Source: Lentzea aerocolonigenes (GTDB lineage Bacteria; Actinomycetota; Actinomycetes; Mycobacteriales; Pseudonocardiaceae). From it: DNA of 64,000 bases. The notes under the pieces were generated by a model, which worked only from the letters and a program-made list of their open reading frames with translations, was not told the origin of the DNA and ran no database searches. The number at the start of each line of letters is the position of its first letter. Positions within the stretch are counted from its first letter, which is position 1. Below, one piece after another: positions 7,720-15,368 of this stretch. The DNA lies in assembly GCF_000974445.1 (NCBI RefSeq), contig NZ_BBOJ01000019.1, positions 158,335-222,334 of the forward strand, written 5' to 3'. The translations under genes were made by a program, and so were the position numbers.

Positions 7720-10251
7720 TTGACCGCCGAGGCCCTCCCCGCCGAACTGCGCAGAGCCATCTGCCAGATCGCCCGCACCCCGCGACTGCTGGTCGCCAGC
7801 GACTACGACGGAACACTCGCGCCGATCGTGAGCGACCCGGAGCAGGCCCGCCCGCTGCCGGAGTCGGTGAACGCGCTGCGTTCGCTCGCGAGCCTGCACG
7901 AGACCACCTCAGCCGTGATCTCCGGCCGGGCGCTGCGCGATCTGGCCACCCTTTCCCGACTGCCGGGCGAGGTCCACCTGGTGGGCTCGCACGGCTCCGA
8001 GTTCGACGTCGGTTTCGTCCACGCGCTCGACGCAGGCGCCAAGGCGTTGCTGCGGCGCATCGAAGCCGAGCTCGAAGATATCGTCGACGGCCGCGAGGGC
8101 GTGCACCTCGAGGTCAAGCCCGCCTCCGTCGCCGTGCACGTGCGCCGTGCCGCGAGCGAGGCCATCGGCGAAGCGGTGCTCGACGCCGTCCGCTCCGGCC
8201 CGTGCACCTGGGAAGGTGTGCAGGTCACCGAGGGCAAGGCCGTCATCGAGCTCGCCGTCGTCGAGACCGACAAGGGCCACGCCCTCGACATCCTGCGTCA
8301 CCAGGTCGGCGCCACCGCGGCGATCTTCCTGGGCGACGACGTGACGGACGAGAAGGCGTTCGCCCGCCTGTCCGGCCCCGACCTGGGCATCCGCGTCGGT
8401 GCCGGCGAGTCGCTCGCCGAGCACTACGTGAGCGACCCGGCCGACGTCGCCACCGTGCTGGCGTTCCTCCTGGAGGAGCGCCGGGCGTGGCTGCACGGCG
8501 ACCAGGCCATGCCGATCGAGCGGCTGACCATGCTCGCGAACGAGCGTTCGGTCGCGCTGGTCACGCCGGACGCCAAGATCAACTGGCTGTGCCACCCGGA
8601 ACCGGACTCGGCCGCGATCTTCGCCGACCTCCTGGGCGGCCCGGCCGCGGGCCACTTCTCGATCAAGCCGGAGCACGGTTCGCTGCCGCTGGGCCAGCGC
8701 TACCTGCCGGGCACGATGATCGTCGAGACCCGCTGGTCGCGGCTCCTGGTCACCGACTACCTGGAGCACGACCTCGCGTCGCACCGCACGGACCTGGTGC
8801 GCCGGATCTCCGGCTCGACCAACGCGGTGATCACGTTCGCGCCGCGGCCGGAGTTCGGCCAGGTGCCGGTGCGCTTCATCCGCGAGCGCGACGGCCTGCG
8901 CGTCGTCGGCACCTCGGACCCGATGGTGCTGCGGTCGCCGGGCGTCGACTGGGAGATCACCTCCGACGGCGTGCAGGAGACCGCGCGCGCCGTGGTCCGC
9001 CCGCGCGAGGGCGCGCCGGTGTTGCTGGAGCTGCGTTGCGGCACCGACGACATCTCCGAGCACGCCTCACCGGAGTCGGTGCGCCGTGACCGCGCGGCCG
9101 GCTACTGGTCGGACTGGGCGGCGGGCCTCCGGTTGCCGACGGTCCAGACGGACCTGGTGCTGCGCTCGGCGCTGACGCTGCGCGGCCTGGTGCACAAGGA
9201 CTCCGGCTCGATCATGGCCGCGGCCACCACGTCGCTGCCGGAAGAGCTCGGCGGCGTCCGCAACTGGGACTACCGCTACTGCTGGCTGCGCGACGGCGCG
9301 ATGACCGCCGCCGCCCTGGTGTCCGTGGGCTCGTACGCGGAGGCCGACGGCTTCCTGGCGTGGCTGCACGGCGTCCTGGAGACCATCCCGGGCCCGGAGC
9401 GCCTGCACCCGCTGTACACGCTGCACGGCACCCAGCTCGGCGCCGAGGCAGTGATCGACACGCTGCCGGGTTACGCGGGTTCGCGTCCGGTCCGCGTCGG
9501 CAACCTCGCGAACCAGCAGGTGCAGCTCGACGTGTTCGGCCCGGTCGTCGACCTGGTCGTGCAGCTGGCGTCCGCGCGCGGCTCGTTGTCGGACCACGAC
9601 TGGGCGATGGTCCAGGCGATGGCCGAGGCCGTCTCGCGGCGCTGGCACGAGCCCGACCACGGCATTTGGGAGGAGCGGCACGCGCCGCGCCACCACGTGT
9701 ACTCGAAGGTCATGTGCTGGCTGACCATCGACCGCGCGATCAAGCTCGGCGAGCAGTTCGGCCGCGCGCTGGACCCGTCGTGGGTGCCGTTGCGCGACAC
9801 GATCGCCACAGACGTGCTGAAGAACGGCTGGAACGACGAGGTCCAGTCGTTCACGACGGCCTACGACGGCGACGACCTGGACGCGGCGTCCCTGTTCGTC
9901 GGCCTGTCGGGTCTGATCGACCCGACCGACGAGCGCTTCCAGTCGACGGTGACCGCCATCGAGGCGGAGCTGCGGTCCGGCTCGACCGTGTACCGCTACC
10001 ACCGCGACGACGGCCTGCCGGGCGACGAGGGCGGCTTCCACCTGTGCGCGGCGTGGATGATCGAGGCCTACCTGCTGACCGGCCGCCGCACCGAGGCCGA
10101 GGAGCTGTTCGGCCAGATCGTCGCGGCCGCGGGCCCCACCGGCCTGCTGCCCGAGGAGTACGACCCGGTGGCGGAGCGCTCGCTGGGCAACCACCCGCAG
10201 GCGTACTCGCACCTGGGCCTGATCCGGTGCGCGCAGCTGCTCTCGCAGTGA
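7720..10251 (+). CDS. otsB: trehalose-6-phosphatase (OtsB) fused to GH15 glucoamylase/trehalase-type domain
   Basis: An 843-residue two-domain enzyme. Residues 1 to about 250 are a HAD-type trehalose-6-phosphate phosphatase: VASDYDGTLAPI with the nucleophile Asp, VISGRALRD, VGSHGSEFD and IFLGDDVTDEKAF. From about 265 to the end is a complete GH15 catalytic domain: NWDYRYCWLRDGAMTAAALV, the presumed catalytic acid in HGIWEERHAPRHHVYSKVM, and the presumed base in LLPEEYDP. GH15 enzymes are glucoamylases, but the mycobacterial member is a trehalase, so this polypeptide might both make and hydrolyse trehalose (inference). TTG at 7720 follows AGGAGG with short spacing. A hairpin-family terminator follows the stop. 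Confidence 0.9.
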   Translation: MTAEALPAELRRAICQIARTPRLLVASDYDGTLAPIVSDPEQARPLPESVNALRSLASLHETTSAVISGRALRDLATLSRLPGEVHLVGSHGSEFDVGFVHALDAGAKALLRRIEAELEDIVDGREGVHLEVKPASVAVHVRRAASEAIGEAVLDAVRSGPCTWEGVQVTEGKAVIELAVVETDKGHALDILRHQVGATAAIFLGDDVTDEKAFARLSGPDLGIRVGAGESLAEHYVSDPADVATVLAFLLEERRAWLHGDQAMPIERLTMLANERSVALVTPDAKINWLCHPEPDSAAIFADLLGGPAAGHFSIKPEHGSLPLGQRYLPGTMIVETRWSRLLVTDYLEHDLASHRTDLVRRISGSTNAVITFAPRPEFGQVPVRFIRERDGLRVVGTSDPMVLRSPGVDWEITSDGVQETARAVVRPREGAPVLLELRCGTDDISEHASPESVRRDRAAGYWSDWAAGLRLPTVQTDLVLRSALTLRGLVHKDSGSIMAAATTSLPEELGGVRNWDYRYCWLRDGAMTAAALVSVGSYAEADGFLAWLHGVLETIPGPERLHPLYTLHGTQLGAEAVIDTLPGYAGSRPVRVGNLANQQVQLDVFGPVVDLVVQLASARGSLSDHDWAMVQAMAEAVSRRWHEPDHGIWEERHAPRHHVYSKVMCWLTIDRAIKLGEQFGRALDPSWVPLRDTIATDVLKNGWNDEVQSFTTAYDGDDLDAASLFVGLSGLIDPTDERFQSTVTAIEAELRSGSTVYRYHRDDGLPGDEGGFHLCAAWMIEAYLLTGRRTEAEELFGQIVAAAGPTGLLPEEYDPVAERSLGNHPQAYSHLGLIRCAQLLSQ

Positions 10252-10258
10252 TCTGACC

Positions 10259-10309
10259 GCACGCGGGGCGCTTCCGTACTCCAGGAGAGTGCGAAAGCGC
10301 CCCGCGTGC
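10259..10309. repeat. 51-nt hairpin family, copy 3
   Basis: Inverted repeat eight bases after the OtsB-GH15 stop. The left arm starts GCACGCGGGGCGCTT and the right arm ends AAGCGCCCCGCGTGC, with CTCCAGGAG at the tip. Compared with copy 4 the stem carries GCGC/GCGC instead of GAGC/GCTC, a paired change that keeps base pairing. It sits between convergent genes, as expected for a terminator. Confidence 0.85.
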
Positions 10310-10348
10310 GTTTCAGGCGGTGCTTCTTCAGCGGTCGTGGATGTGGCC

Positions 10349-10885
10349 TCACGGCCGTGACGGCGGCACCTTCTCGATGATCCGCGCGGTGCCCGGCGAA
10401 CTGCCCTCCAACGCGATCACGTCGCCTTTGAAGAGGTGCACCCACGCCGGAGGCACGAACGGCCGCAACCGTGCCGTAGCGCGCTCACCAGGCCCCAGCA
10501 CGGGCTTGGACTCGATCCACAGCGCGGCCACCCTCCGGTCGTTGCCCGTGAGGTCCCACGTGGGCCGCTCTCCCCTGGCCTGCAACGGTTCCGCGTCGCG
10601 CGACAGCACCAGCTCGACCCGCAGCAGCCCTTGGATCGACTCCACGCACCGCCACTGGAACCAGGCCTCGTCCGCCTCCATCTGAACCGCCGCCTCGGCC
10701 AGCAGGGCCCAGTAACGCGGTGTCTGCCAGGTGTTGCCGCCGAACTCGCCCAGCAGCTCGAGCACGAGCTCCCACTCCTCGTGGTCGAGGTGGTCGAGCA
10801 CGTCCTCGCTCTGCACCTCCGCCGGCACCATGCGCGCGGCGAACCGCAACAACTCGCCTATCTCGCGGTCGTGTCTCCCCAACAC
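10349..10885 (-). CDS. paralogue B: helical domain plus EF-Tu domain III-like barrel, unknown function
   Basis: A 178-residue soluble protein. The N-terminal half is helical (DHLDHEEWELVLELLGEF, WQTPRYWALLAEAA). The C-terminal half (about 85-178) has the strand pattern of elongation factor Tu domain III: VELVLSRDAEPL, RPTWDL, ALWIESKPVLGPGERATARL and GDVIALEGSSPGTARII. The helical half resembles proteins often found as immunity or housekeeping orphans in actinobacteria. It is a tandem paralogue of the gene at 10858, whose 3' end it overlaps by 28 bases. The GTG at 10885 is the most likely start although no ribosome site is obvious. I do not recognise a function. Confidence 0.7.
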   Translation of the reverse strand: MLGRHDREIGELLRFAARMVPAEVQSEDVLDHLDHEEWELVLELLGEFGGNTWQTPRYWALLAEAAVQMEADEAWFQWRCVESIQGLLRVELVLSRDAEPLQARGERPTWDLTGNDRRVAALWIESKPVLGPGERATARLRPFVPPAWVHLFKGDVIALEGSSPGTARIIEKVPPSRP

Positions 10886-11415
10886 CCGTGATATTGGATC
10901 ACGGTCGCCTCACCGGCCACAGGCGGCGCCTCGTGCATGGTGATCACGTCCCCTTCGGCGAGGTGGCGCCACGCCTCAGGCGACAGCGGCAGAAGCCTCA
11001 CCACCGCACGACCACCGGGCTCGAGCTCAGGCTTCGACTCGACCCACATCCTGGCCGTCCGCAGGTCACCGCCACCGACGTCCCACAGCGGCCGCAGCAC
11101 ACCCGCGCCGGAGATCGGCGTCTTCCGGGCGCCGGGCACCAGCTGGAGGTCGACGCGGATCAGACCGTTCCGCGTCTCGGCCCCGCGCCAGTGGAACCAC
11201 GCGGAGGGTAGGTACATCTCCTCGGCGGCGGCCGCCAGCAGCTTCCAGTACTCCGGGGTCTGCCAGGCGATGCCGTCGAAGTCGCCGAGGAGGTCGAGCG
11301 CGAACTCCCACTCGTCCTGGTCGAGGTACTCGAGGACATCCGCGGCGGAGCACCCGGCATCGCTGCGCGCGTCGGCGGGCACGAGGGCGGCGGCGCGGCG
11401 CAGCAGCTCAGTCAT
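10858..11415 (-). CDS. paralogue A: helical domain plus EF-Tu domain III-like barrel, unknown function
   Basis: A 185-residue paralogue of the next gene. Both share the core DEWEFALDLLGDF, WQTPEYWKLLAAAAEEM and the barrel segments GLIRVDLQLVPGA, RPLWDVGGG, WVESKPELEPGGRAVVRL and GDVITMHEAP. The ATG at 11415 is clear. The upstream side abuts a decayed copy of the radA 3' end (11423-11460). Together the pair forms a small operon inserted where mycobacteria carry disA after radA. Function unknown; interaction with the translation machinery is a guess from the EF-Tu-like fold only. Confidence 0.75.
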   Translation of the reverse strand: MTELLRRAAALVPADARSDAGCSAADVLEYLDQDEWEFALDLLGDFDGIAWQTPEYWKLLAAAAEEMYLPSAWFHWRGAETRNGLIRVDLQLVPGARKTPISGAGVLRPLWDVGGGDLRTARMWVESKPELEPGGRAVVRLLPLSPEAWRHLAEGDVITMHEAPPVAGEATVIQYHGCWGDTTAR

Positions 11416-11422
11416 CGGTGGT

Positions 11423-11565
11423 CACGCGCATCCGCCGGTGCAGGCCCCACGCCTCCACCGCCCAGCACACGGCACCTGGCACCAGCGCGACCGCATGGCG
11501 CGACAGCTCGTTCAACCTCGCTCTCGACCACGCGCACTCGCCGATTCAGGCCCAGCACCCAGCAC
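11423..11565 (-). repeat. two decayed copies of the radA 3' end
   Basis: On the minus strand, segments near 11423-11460 and 11518-11565 resemble the true radA end (11684-11735). The true copy encodes VLGLNRRMRAVKNEDE. The 11518-11565 copy reads VLGLNRRVRVVESE and the 11423-11460 copy reads WGLHRRMRV. The shared core on the plus strand is a variant of CGCATCCGCCGGTTCAGCCCCAG. These are not in a credible gene (60-codon frame only) and look like remnants of duplication. Confidence 0.65.
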
Positions 11566-11677
11566 CCCGCGCACGCCGCCGCACGGGAGAGCAACTCAGC
11601 CCATCCGTTCCCTCACGGCCCGCATCCGGCGCGGCCCAACGCCTCCCCTGCCGAACCCTCCGCGTCAGCGCGGCCGC

Positions 11678-13063
11678 TCACTCGTCCTCGTTCTTGACCG
11701 CCCGCATCCGCCGGTTCAGCCCCAGCACCTCCAACGCCGACACCAGGTCGTTCGCCACCAGCGCCCGCACCCCGTCCGGCAGCGGGCCGTGGTCCGGTGG
11801 CACCAGTGCCTTCTTGAAGCCCAGCCGGGCCGCCTCGGTGAGCCGCTTGCCGACGCCGTTGACCCGGCGGATCTCGCCGGCGAGTCCCACCTCGCCGAGC
11901 ACCACCAGGTCGGCGGGCAGGGCGATCTCCCGTTCCGCGGAGGCCACCGCCAGCACCACGGCCAGGTCGGCGGCGGGTTCCACGAGCCGCATGCCGCCCA
12001 CGGTCGCGGTGAAGACATCCTTCTGGAACAGGTTGACCTTGCCGCGCTTCTCCAGCACCGCCAGCGCCATCGAGATCCGCGCCGAGTCGAGGCCGCTGAC
12101 GGCACGGCGGGGTGCGGGCAGGTTCGTCTTGGCCACCAGGGCCTGCACCTCGCCCAGCATCGGTCGCTTGCCCTCGACGATCACCGTGACGCAGGTGCCC
12201 TCCACGGCCTTCTCGCGGCGCGTGAGGAACAGGCCCGACGGGTCCGGCACGCCCACGATGCCGTCGTCGCGCAGCTCGAAGCAGCCCACCTCGTCCGCCG
12301 CGCCGTAGCGGTTCTTGATGCCGCGCAGCAGCCTCAGCGACGAGTGCCGGTCGCCCTCGAACTGCAACACGACGTCGACGAGGTGCTCCAGGACCCGCGG
12401 CCCCGCCACGGATCCGTCCTTGGTCACGTGGCCGACGAGCACGACCGGCAGACCTCGCTCCTTGGCCATCGCGATCAGGCCCGCCGCGACGGTTCGCACC
12501 TGCGTGACGCCGCCGGGCGTGCCCTGGACGCTCACCGTGGACATGGTCTGCACCGAGTCGACGATCAGCATCGACGGCTTCACCTGGTCGACCTGGCCCA
12601 GCAACGCGCTGAGCTCGCTCTCGGCCGCCAGGTACATCTCGGGGTGGAGGTTGCCGGTGCGTTCGGCGCGCAGCCGCACCTGACCCGCCGACTCCTCACC
12701 CGTGACGTAGAGGCAGCGCCCGTGCGACTCGGCCCAGCGGTGCGCGGTCTCGAGCAGCAACGTCGACTTGCCCACGCCCGGCTCGCCCGCCAGCAGCACG
12801 ACCGCGCCCGGCACGAGTCCGCCGCCCAGCACGCGGTCGAACTCGCTGACGCCCGTCGTCAGCGCCCGCGCCGACTCGATGTCGACCTCGCCGATCGGCC
12901 GGGCCGCCGACGTGGGCGCGCCGGCCACGACGCGCGTCACCGACGCCGTGCCGCGTTCCTCGATGCTGCCCCACGTCTGACATTCGGGGCAGCGGCCGAA
13001 CCACTTCGCCAGCTCGTGCCCGCACTCGGCACACCGGAAGATCGGCCGCGCTGTCTTCGCCAC
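11678..13063 (-). CDS. radA: DNA repair protein RadA (Sms), RecA-like ATPase
   Basis: A 461-residue protein for branch migration and processing of recombination intermediates. N-terminal C4 zinc finger (CAECGHELAKWFGRCPEC), Walker A GEPGVGKST at about 100, the RadA-specific KNRYG loop (IKNRYGAADEVG), and a C-terminal Lon-protease-like domain (from about 285). Length is typical. Start GTG at 13063 gives VAKTARPIFRC directly before the finger and has a TAACGT box seven bases upstream (13071-13076, minus strand), suggesting a leaderless mRNA. In M. tuberculosis radA (Rv3585) is followed by disA; here that neighbour is missing and replaced by 3'-end remnants and the EF-Tu-like pair. Confidence 0.96.
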   Translation of the reverse strand: MAKTARPIFRCAECGHELAKWFGRCPECQTWGSIEERGTASVTRVVAGAPTSAARPIGEVDIESARALTTGVSEFDRVLGGGLVPGAVVLLAGEPGVGKSTLLLETAHRWAESHGRCLYVTGEESAGQVRLRAERTGNLHPEMYLAAESELSALLGQVDQVKPSMLIVDSVQTMSTVSVQGTPGGVTQVRTVAAGLIAMAKERGLPVVLVGHVTKDGSVAGPRVLEHLVDVVLQFEGDRHSSLRLLRGIKNRYGAADEVGCFELRDDGIVGVPDPSGLFLTRREKAVEGTCVTVIVEGKRPMLGEVQALVAKTNLPAPRRAVSGLDSARISMALAVLEKRGKVNLFQKDVFTATVGGMRLVEPAADLAVVLAVASAEREIALPADLVVLGEVGLAGEIRRVNGVGKRLTEAARLGFKKALVPPDHGPLPDGVRALVANDLVSALEVLGLNRRMRAVKNEDE

Positions 13064-13070
13064 GACGCGA

Positions 13071-13076
13071 ACGTTA
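13071..13076 (-). promoter_or_regulatory. candidate leaderless promoter of radA
   Basis: On the minus strand TAACGT is followed by seven bases and then GTG at 13063. There is no ribosome site, which supports transcription starting at the start codon. Confidence 0.5.
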
Positions 13077-13217
13077 GAGGACGCCACCGACAGAAACGCG
13101 AAGGCCCAGGTCAGACCACACCCAGAAACTTTCCAAGATTTTTCTCGACGGTTTGTCGATCCACCCCGCAGCCCGTTCGACGCATCAGTGGAAGGACACG
13201 ACAGCCTGGAGGACACA

Positions 13218-13646
13218 GTGACCACCGCAACCGCGACCCAGACCCGCAAGTTCGCCCTCGGCCGCTACGCCACCGTCGTCACCCGCGTGCTGACCGGCCT
13301 GCTGTTCGCCACGACCGGCCTGAACGGCTTCCTGATGTTCATGCCCGCACCGGACCCCAGCACGATGGCGCCGGCAGGCGTCGCGTTCAGCGCCGCCCTC
13401 TACGCCACCGGCTACATGCTGCAGCTCGCGTCCGCGGTCCAGCTGGTCTCCGGCGTGCTGCTGGTCGTCGGCCGGTTCGTGCCGCTGGCGCTCGCGATGC
13501 TGGCCCCGATGGTCGTGAACATCTTCCTGTTCCACGTGTTCCTGGAGCCCAGCGGAACCGTCGTGGCGCTGCTCGTGGTCGCCGCGGAGATCGGCCTGGC
13601 GTGGGCCTACCGCGACCGGTTCCGCCCGATGCTCAAGGCCGCGTGA
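13218..13646 (+). CDS. DoxX-like four-helix membrane protein
   Basis: A 142-residue inner-membrane protein with four predicted helices: VVTRVLTGLLFATTGLNGFL, a second from ALYATGYMLQLASAVQLVSG, a third from LALAMLAPMVVNIFLFHVFL and a fourth from VVALLVVAAEIGLAWAYR. The pattern fits the DoxX/DoxD-like family, for which no single reaction is established. GTG at 13218 follows GGAGG with five-base spacing; a GTG at 13188 has no ribosome site. It is divergent from radA with about 150 bases between, and followed by a strong terminator. Confidence 0.75.
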   Translation: MTTATATQTRKFALGRYATVVTRVLTGLLFATTGLNGFLMFMPAPDPSTMAPAGVAFSAALYATGYMLQLASAVQLVSGVLLVVGRFVPLALAMLAPMVVNIFLFHVFLEPSGTVVALLVVAAEIGLAWAYRDRFRPMLKAA

Positions 13647-13657
13647 CCTGAGAAACC

Positions 13658-13696
13658 GAAAACGCCGCCCCCTCACGATGAGGGAGCGGCGTTTTC
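13658..13696 (+). terminator. rho-independent-type terminator after the DoxX-like gene
   Basis: GAAAACGCCGC plus CCCTC pairs with GAGGG plus GCGGCGTTTTC around a short ACGAT loop. The stem ends in a T-rich tract, the standard terminator form. Confidence 0.85.
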
Positions 13697-13707
13697 ACTG
13701 TCCTGCG

Positions 13708-13801
13708 AGTTCGTGTCGGTCGTCCGGTCGCCTCTTCGGGTCAACCGCCGGAGACGATTCGGCCCGAAGCGGTGGCCGGACGACCGACCTGAAGACGAAC
13801 T
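13708..13801. repeat. nested three-arm inverted repeat
   Basis: Three concentric arm pairs: AGTTCGT (13708-13714) with ACGAACT (13795-13801), GTCGGTCGTCCGG (13715-13727) with its exact complement (13776-13788), and CTTCGGG (13734-13740) with CCCGAAG (13763-13769). It lies between convergent genes, directly after a separate terminator, and encodes no protein I can support. Confidence 0.8.
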
Positions 13802-13832
13802 CGCCGCCGTCTGCGAAGCAGCGGCCGAAAAC

Positions 13833-14615
13833 TCAGTGGCCCGCGGTCTCGTGGCCCTCGCTCACGCGCTTGTGCTCGGACGGCGCGATCGGCACCTCGA
13901 TCGTGACCGAACCGGCCTTCTCGAAGAGGAACGTGATCTTCACGGTCTGCGCCGCCACGATGTCGCGGTTGACCTTCTTCAGCGTGCAGCGGACCTTCAG
14001 CACCTCGAGGTCGTCCGGGATCGCGGCCGACGAAGAGGTCGGCGCGACGGACGAGCCCGACGGGCGGCCAGAGGACGACGGCGAGCCGGTGGACGACGAC
14101 GGAGCGCCCGTGGTCGTGGTCGGAGCCCCAGAGGTCGACGAAGGCGCGCCCGAGGTCGACGACGGAGCACCGGAGGTCGACGAAGGCGAGTGCGACGACG
14201 AGGAGGCGTGCGCGGAGGACGAAGGCGCGGAGGTCTTCGTCGGGGCCTTCGAGGCGTCGTACTCCGCCTGCAGCGCGTACCGGGCCGGGATGTCCTTGCC
14301 GCCCACGATCTCGGCCTCGCCCTCGGCGGCGTCGGACTTGATCGACAGCAGCTTGTCCGGGGTCTCGCCCCCGTTCGCGATGACGAAGGTCATCGGCACG
14401 TCGTCGCCCTCGTGGTAGCGGTTGCCGTCCGGCGGGAACGCCAGCATGACGTTGCGCACCGCGATCGGGCCCGCGTTTCCGCTCGCACCGTCCACGGCGG
14501 CGACCTGGGTGTCGGTCTGGGTGACCTGACCGGCGCTGCAGCCGACCGCCACCAGGCCGAGGCCCGCGGCCAGCGCTGCCGTCACGATCAACCGGCGAGA
14601 CACTCCTGAGTTCAC
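13833..14615 (-). CDS. lpqE: LpqE-like lipoprotein with Ser/Thr-Gly-Ala-Pro-rich linker
   Basis: A 260-residue predicted lipoprotein. The N-terminus VSRRLIVTAALAAGLGLVAV leads to a lipobox ending VAVGC. A folded domain (about 28-120; VRNVMLAFPPDGNRYHEGDD, VPMTFVIANGG) is split from a C-terminal strand-rich part (VLKVRCTLKK, VTIEVPIAPSEHK) by about 60 residues of Ser/Thr/Ala/Pro repeats built on SSTSGAP. M. tuberculosis LpqE (Rv3584) lies between carD and radA, exactly as here, so orthology rests on position plus the lipobox. Function unknown. GTG at 14615 is the chosen start; GTG at 14603 is possible. Confidence 0.75.
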   Translation of the reverse strand: MNSGVSRRLIVTAALAAGLGLVAVGCSAGQVTQTDTQVAAVDGASGNAGPIAVRNVMLAFPPDGNRYHEGDDVPMTFVIANGGETPDKLLSIKSDAAEGEAEIVGGKDIPARYALQAEYDASKAPTKTSAPSSSAHASSSSHSPSSTSGAPSSTSGAPSSTSGAPTTTTGAPSSSTGSPSSSGRPSGSSVAPTSSSAAIPDDLEVLKVRCTLKKVNRDIVAAQTVKITFLFEKAGSVTIEVPIAPSEHKRVSEGHETAGH

Positions 14616-14812
14616 GGCTCCAGCGTCCTTCCTAGGGAACAACCACCAGGCAAAGAGCCTAACCGGGGCCCGGAATGGGGACGCGACGTGGTGCCAATCG
14701 ATCTTGACAAGCCCGTACGTTGCACGCAAACAGGTGGTTTGTCAACCCCCCACACGGCCCTGACCAGCACTAACGGATCATCGACCTGCGCGGGAAGGGT
14801 TGCCGGACGTGT

Positions 14813-14818
14813 TAGGAT
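14813..14818 (+). promoter_or_regulatory. candidate -10 of the carD promoter
   Basis: TAGGAT in the context GTGTTAGGATGG lies 27 bases before the carD ATG. TTGACAA (14703-14709) and TTGTCAA (14738-14744) further upstream form an inverted pair that could bind a regulator of carD or of the divergent lipoprotein. Confidence 0.45.
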
Positions 14819-14845
14819 GGAGGAAGCGAAAGGGGCAGAGGACAC

Positions 14846-15328
14846 ATGGTTTTCAAGGTCGGAGAGACCGTCGTCTACCCGCACCACGGTGCCGCTCTCA
14901 TCGAAGCAATCGAGACCCGCGTGATCAAGGGCGAGGAGAAGAAGTACCTCGTTCTCAAGGTGGCGCAGGGCGACCTCACCGTTCGGGTTCCCGCCGACAA
15001 CGCCGAGATCGTAGGCGTGCGCGACGTTGTCGGCCAGGAAGGGCTCGACCGGGTTTTCGAGGTCTTGCGTGCTCCCCACACCGAGGAGCCGACCAACTGG
15101 TCTCGGCGGTACAAGGCCAACCTTGAGAAGCTCGCCTCCGGCGACGTGAACAAGGTTGCGGAAGTGGTGCGCGACCTCTGGCGGCGCGAGAAGGATCGCG
15201 GGCTGTCCGCCGGTGAGAAGCGAATGCTGGCGAAGGCTCGGCAGATACTGGTCAGCGAGCTGGCGCTGGCCGAGGGCACCGACGAGGACAAGGCCGAGGT
15301 TCTCCTCGACGAAGTTCTCGCGTCCTAG
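14846..15328 (+). CDS. carD: RNA polymerase-binding transcription factor CarD/CdnL
   Basis: A 160-residue essential regulator that stabilises the open promoter complex, mainly at rRNA promoters. The N-terminal Tudor-like RNA-polymerase interaction domain starts MVFKVGETVVYPHHGAALIE; the C-terminal helical DNA-binding domain includes NWSRRYKANLEKL and VVRDLWRREKDRGLSAGEKR, with the conserved Trp that contacts the upstream fork. AAAGGGG upstream of the ATG is the ribosome site. ispD follows 40 bases downstream, the same order as mycobacterial Rv3583c-Rv3582c. Confidence 0.96.
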   Translation: MVFKVGETVVYPHHGAALIEAIETRVIKGEEKKYLVLKVAQGDLTVRVPADNAEIVGVRDVVGQEGLDRVFEVLRAPHTEEPTNWSRRYKANLEKLASGDVNKVAEVVRDLWRREKDRGLSAGEKRMLAKARQILVSELALAEGTDEDKAEVLLDEVLAS

Positions 15329-15368
15329 TTTTCAACACAAAACACAGAGCATCGGACAAAGTCGCAAC

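Noticed and set aside
11412..11594. 60-codon minus-strand frame containing LGLNRRVRV
   Set aside because: The similarity to the end of RadA is explained by decayed repeats; the rest is low-complexity.
10937..13651. 904-codon open frame on the plus strand
   Set aside because: It runs antisense to paralogue A and radA and then in another frame of the DoxX-like gene; composition is Arg/His-rich with no domain.
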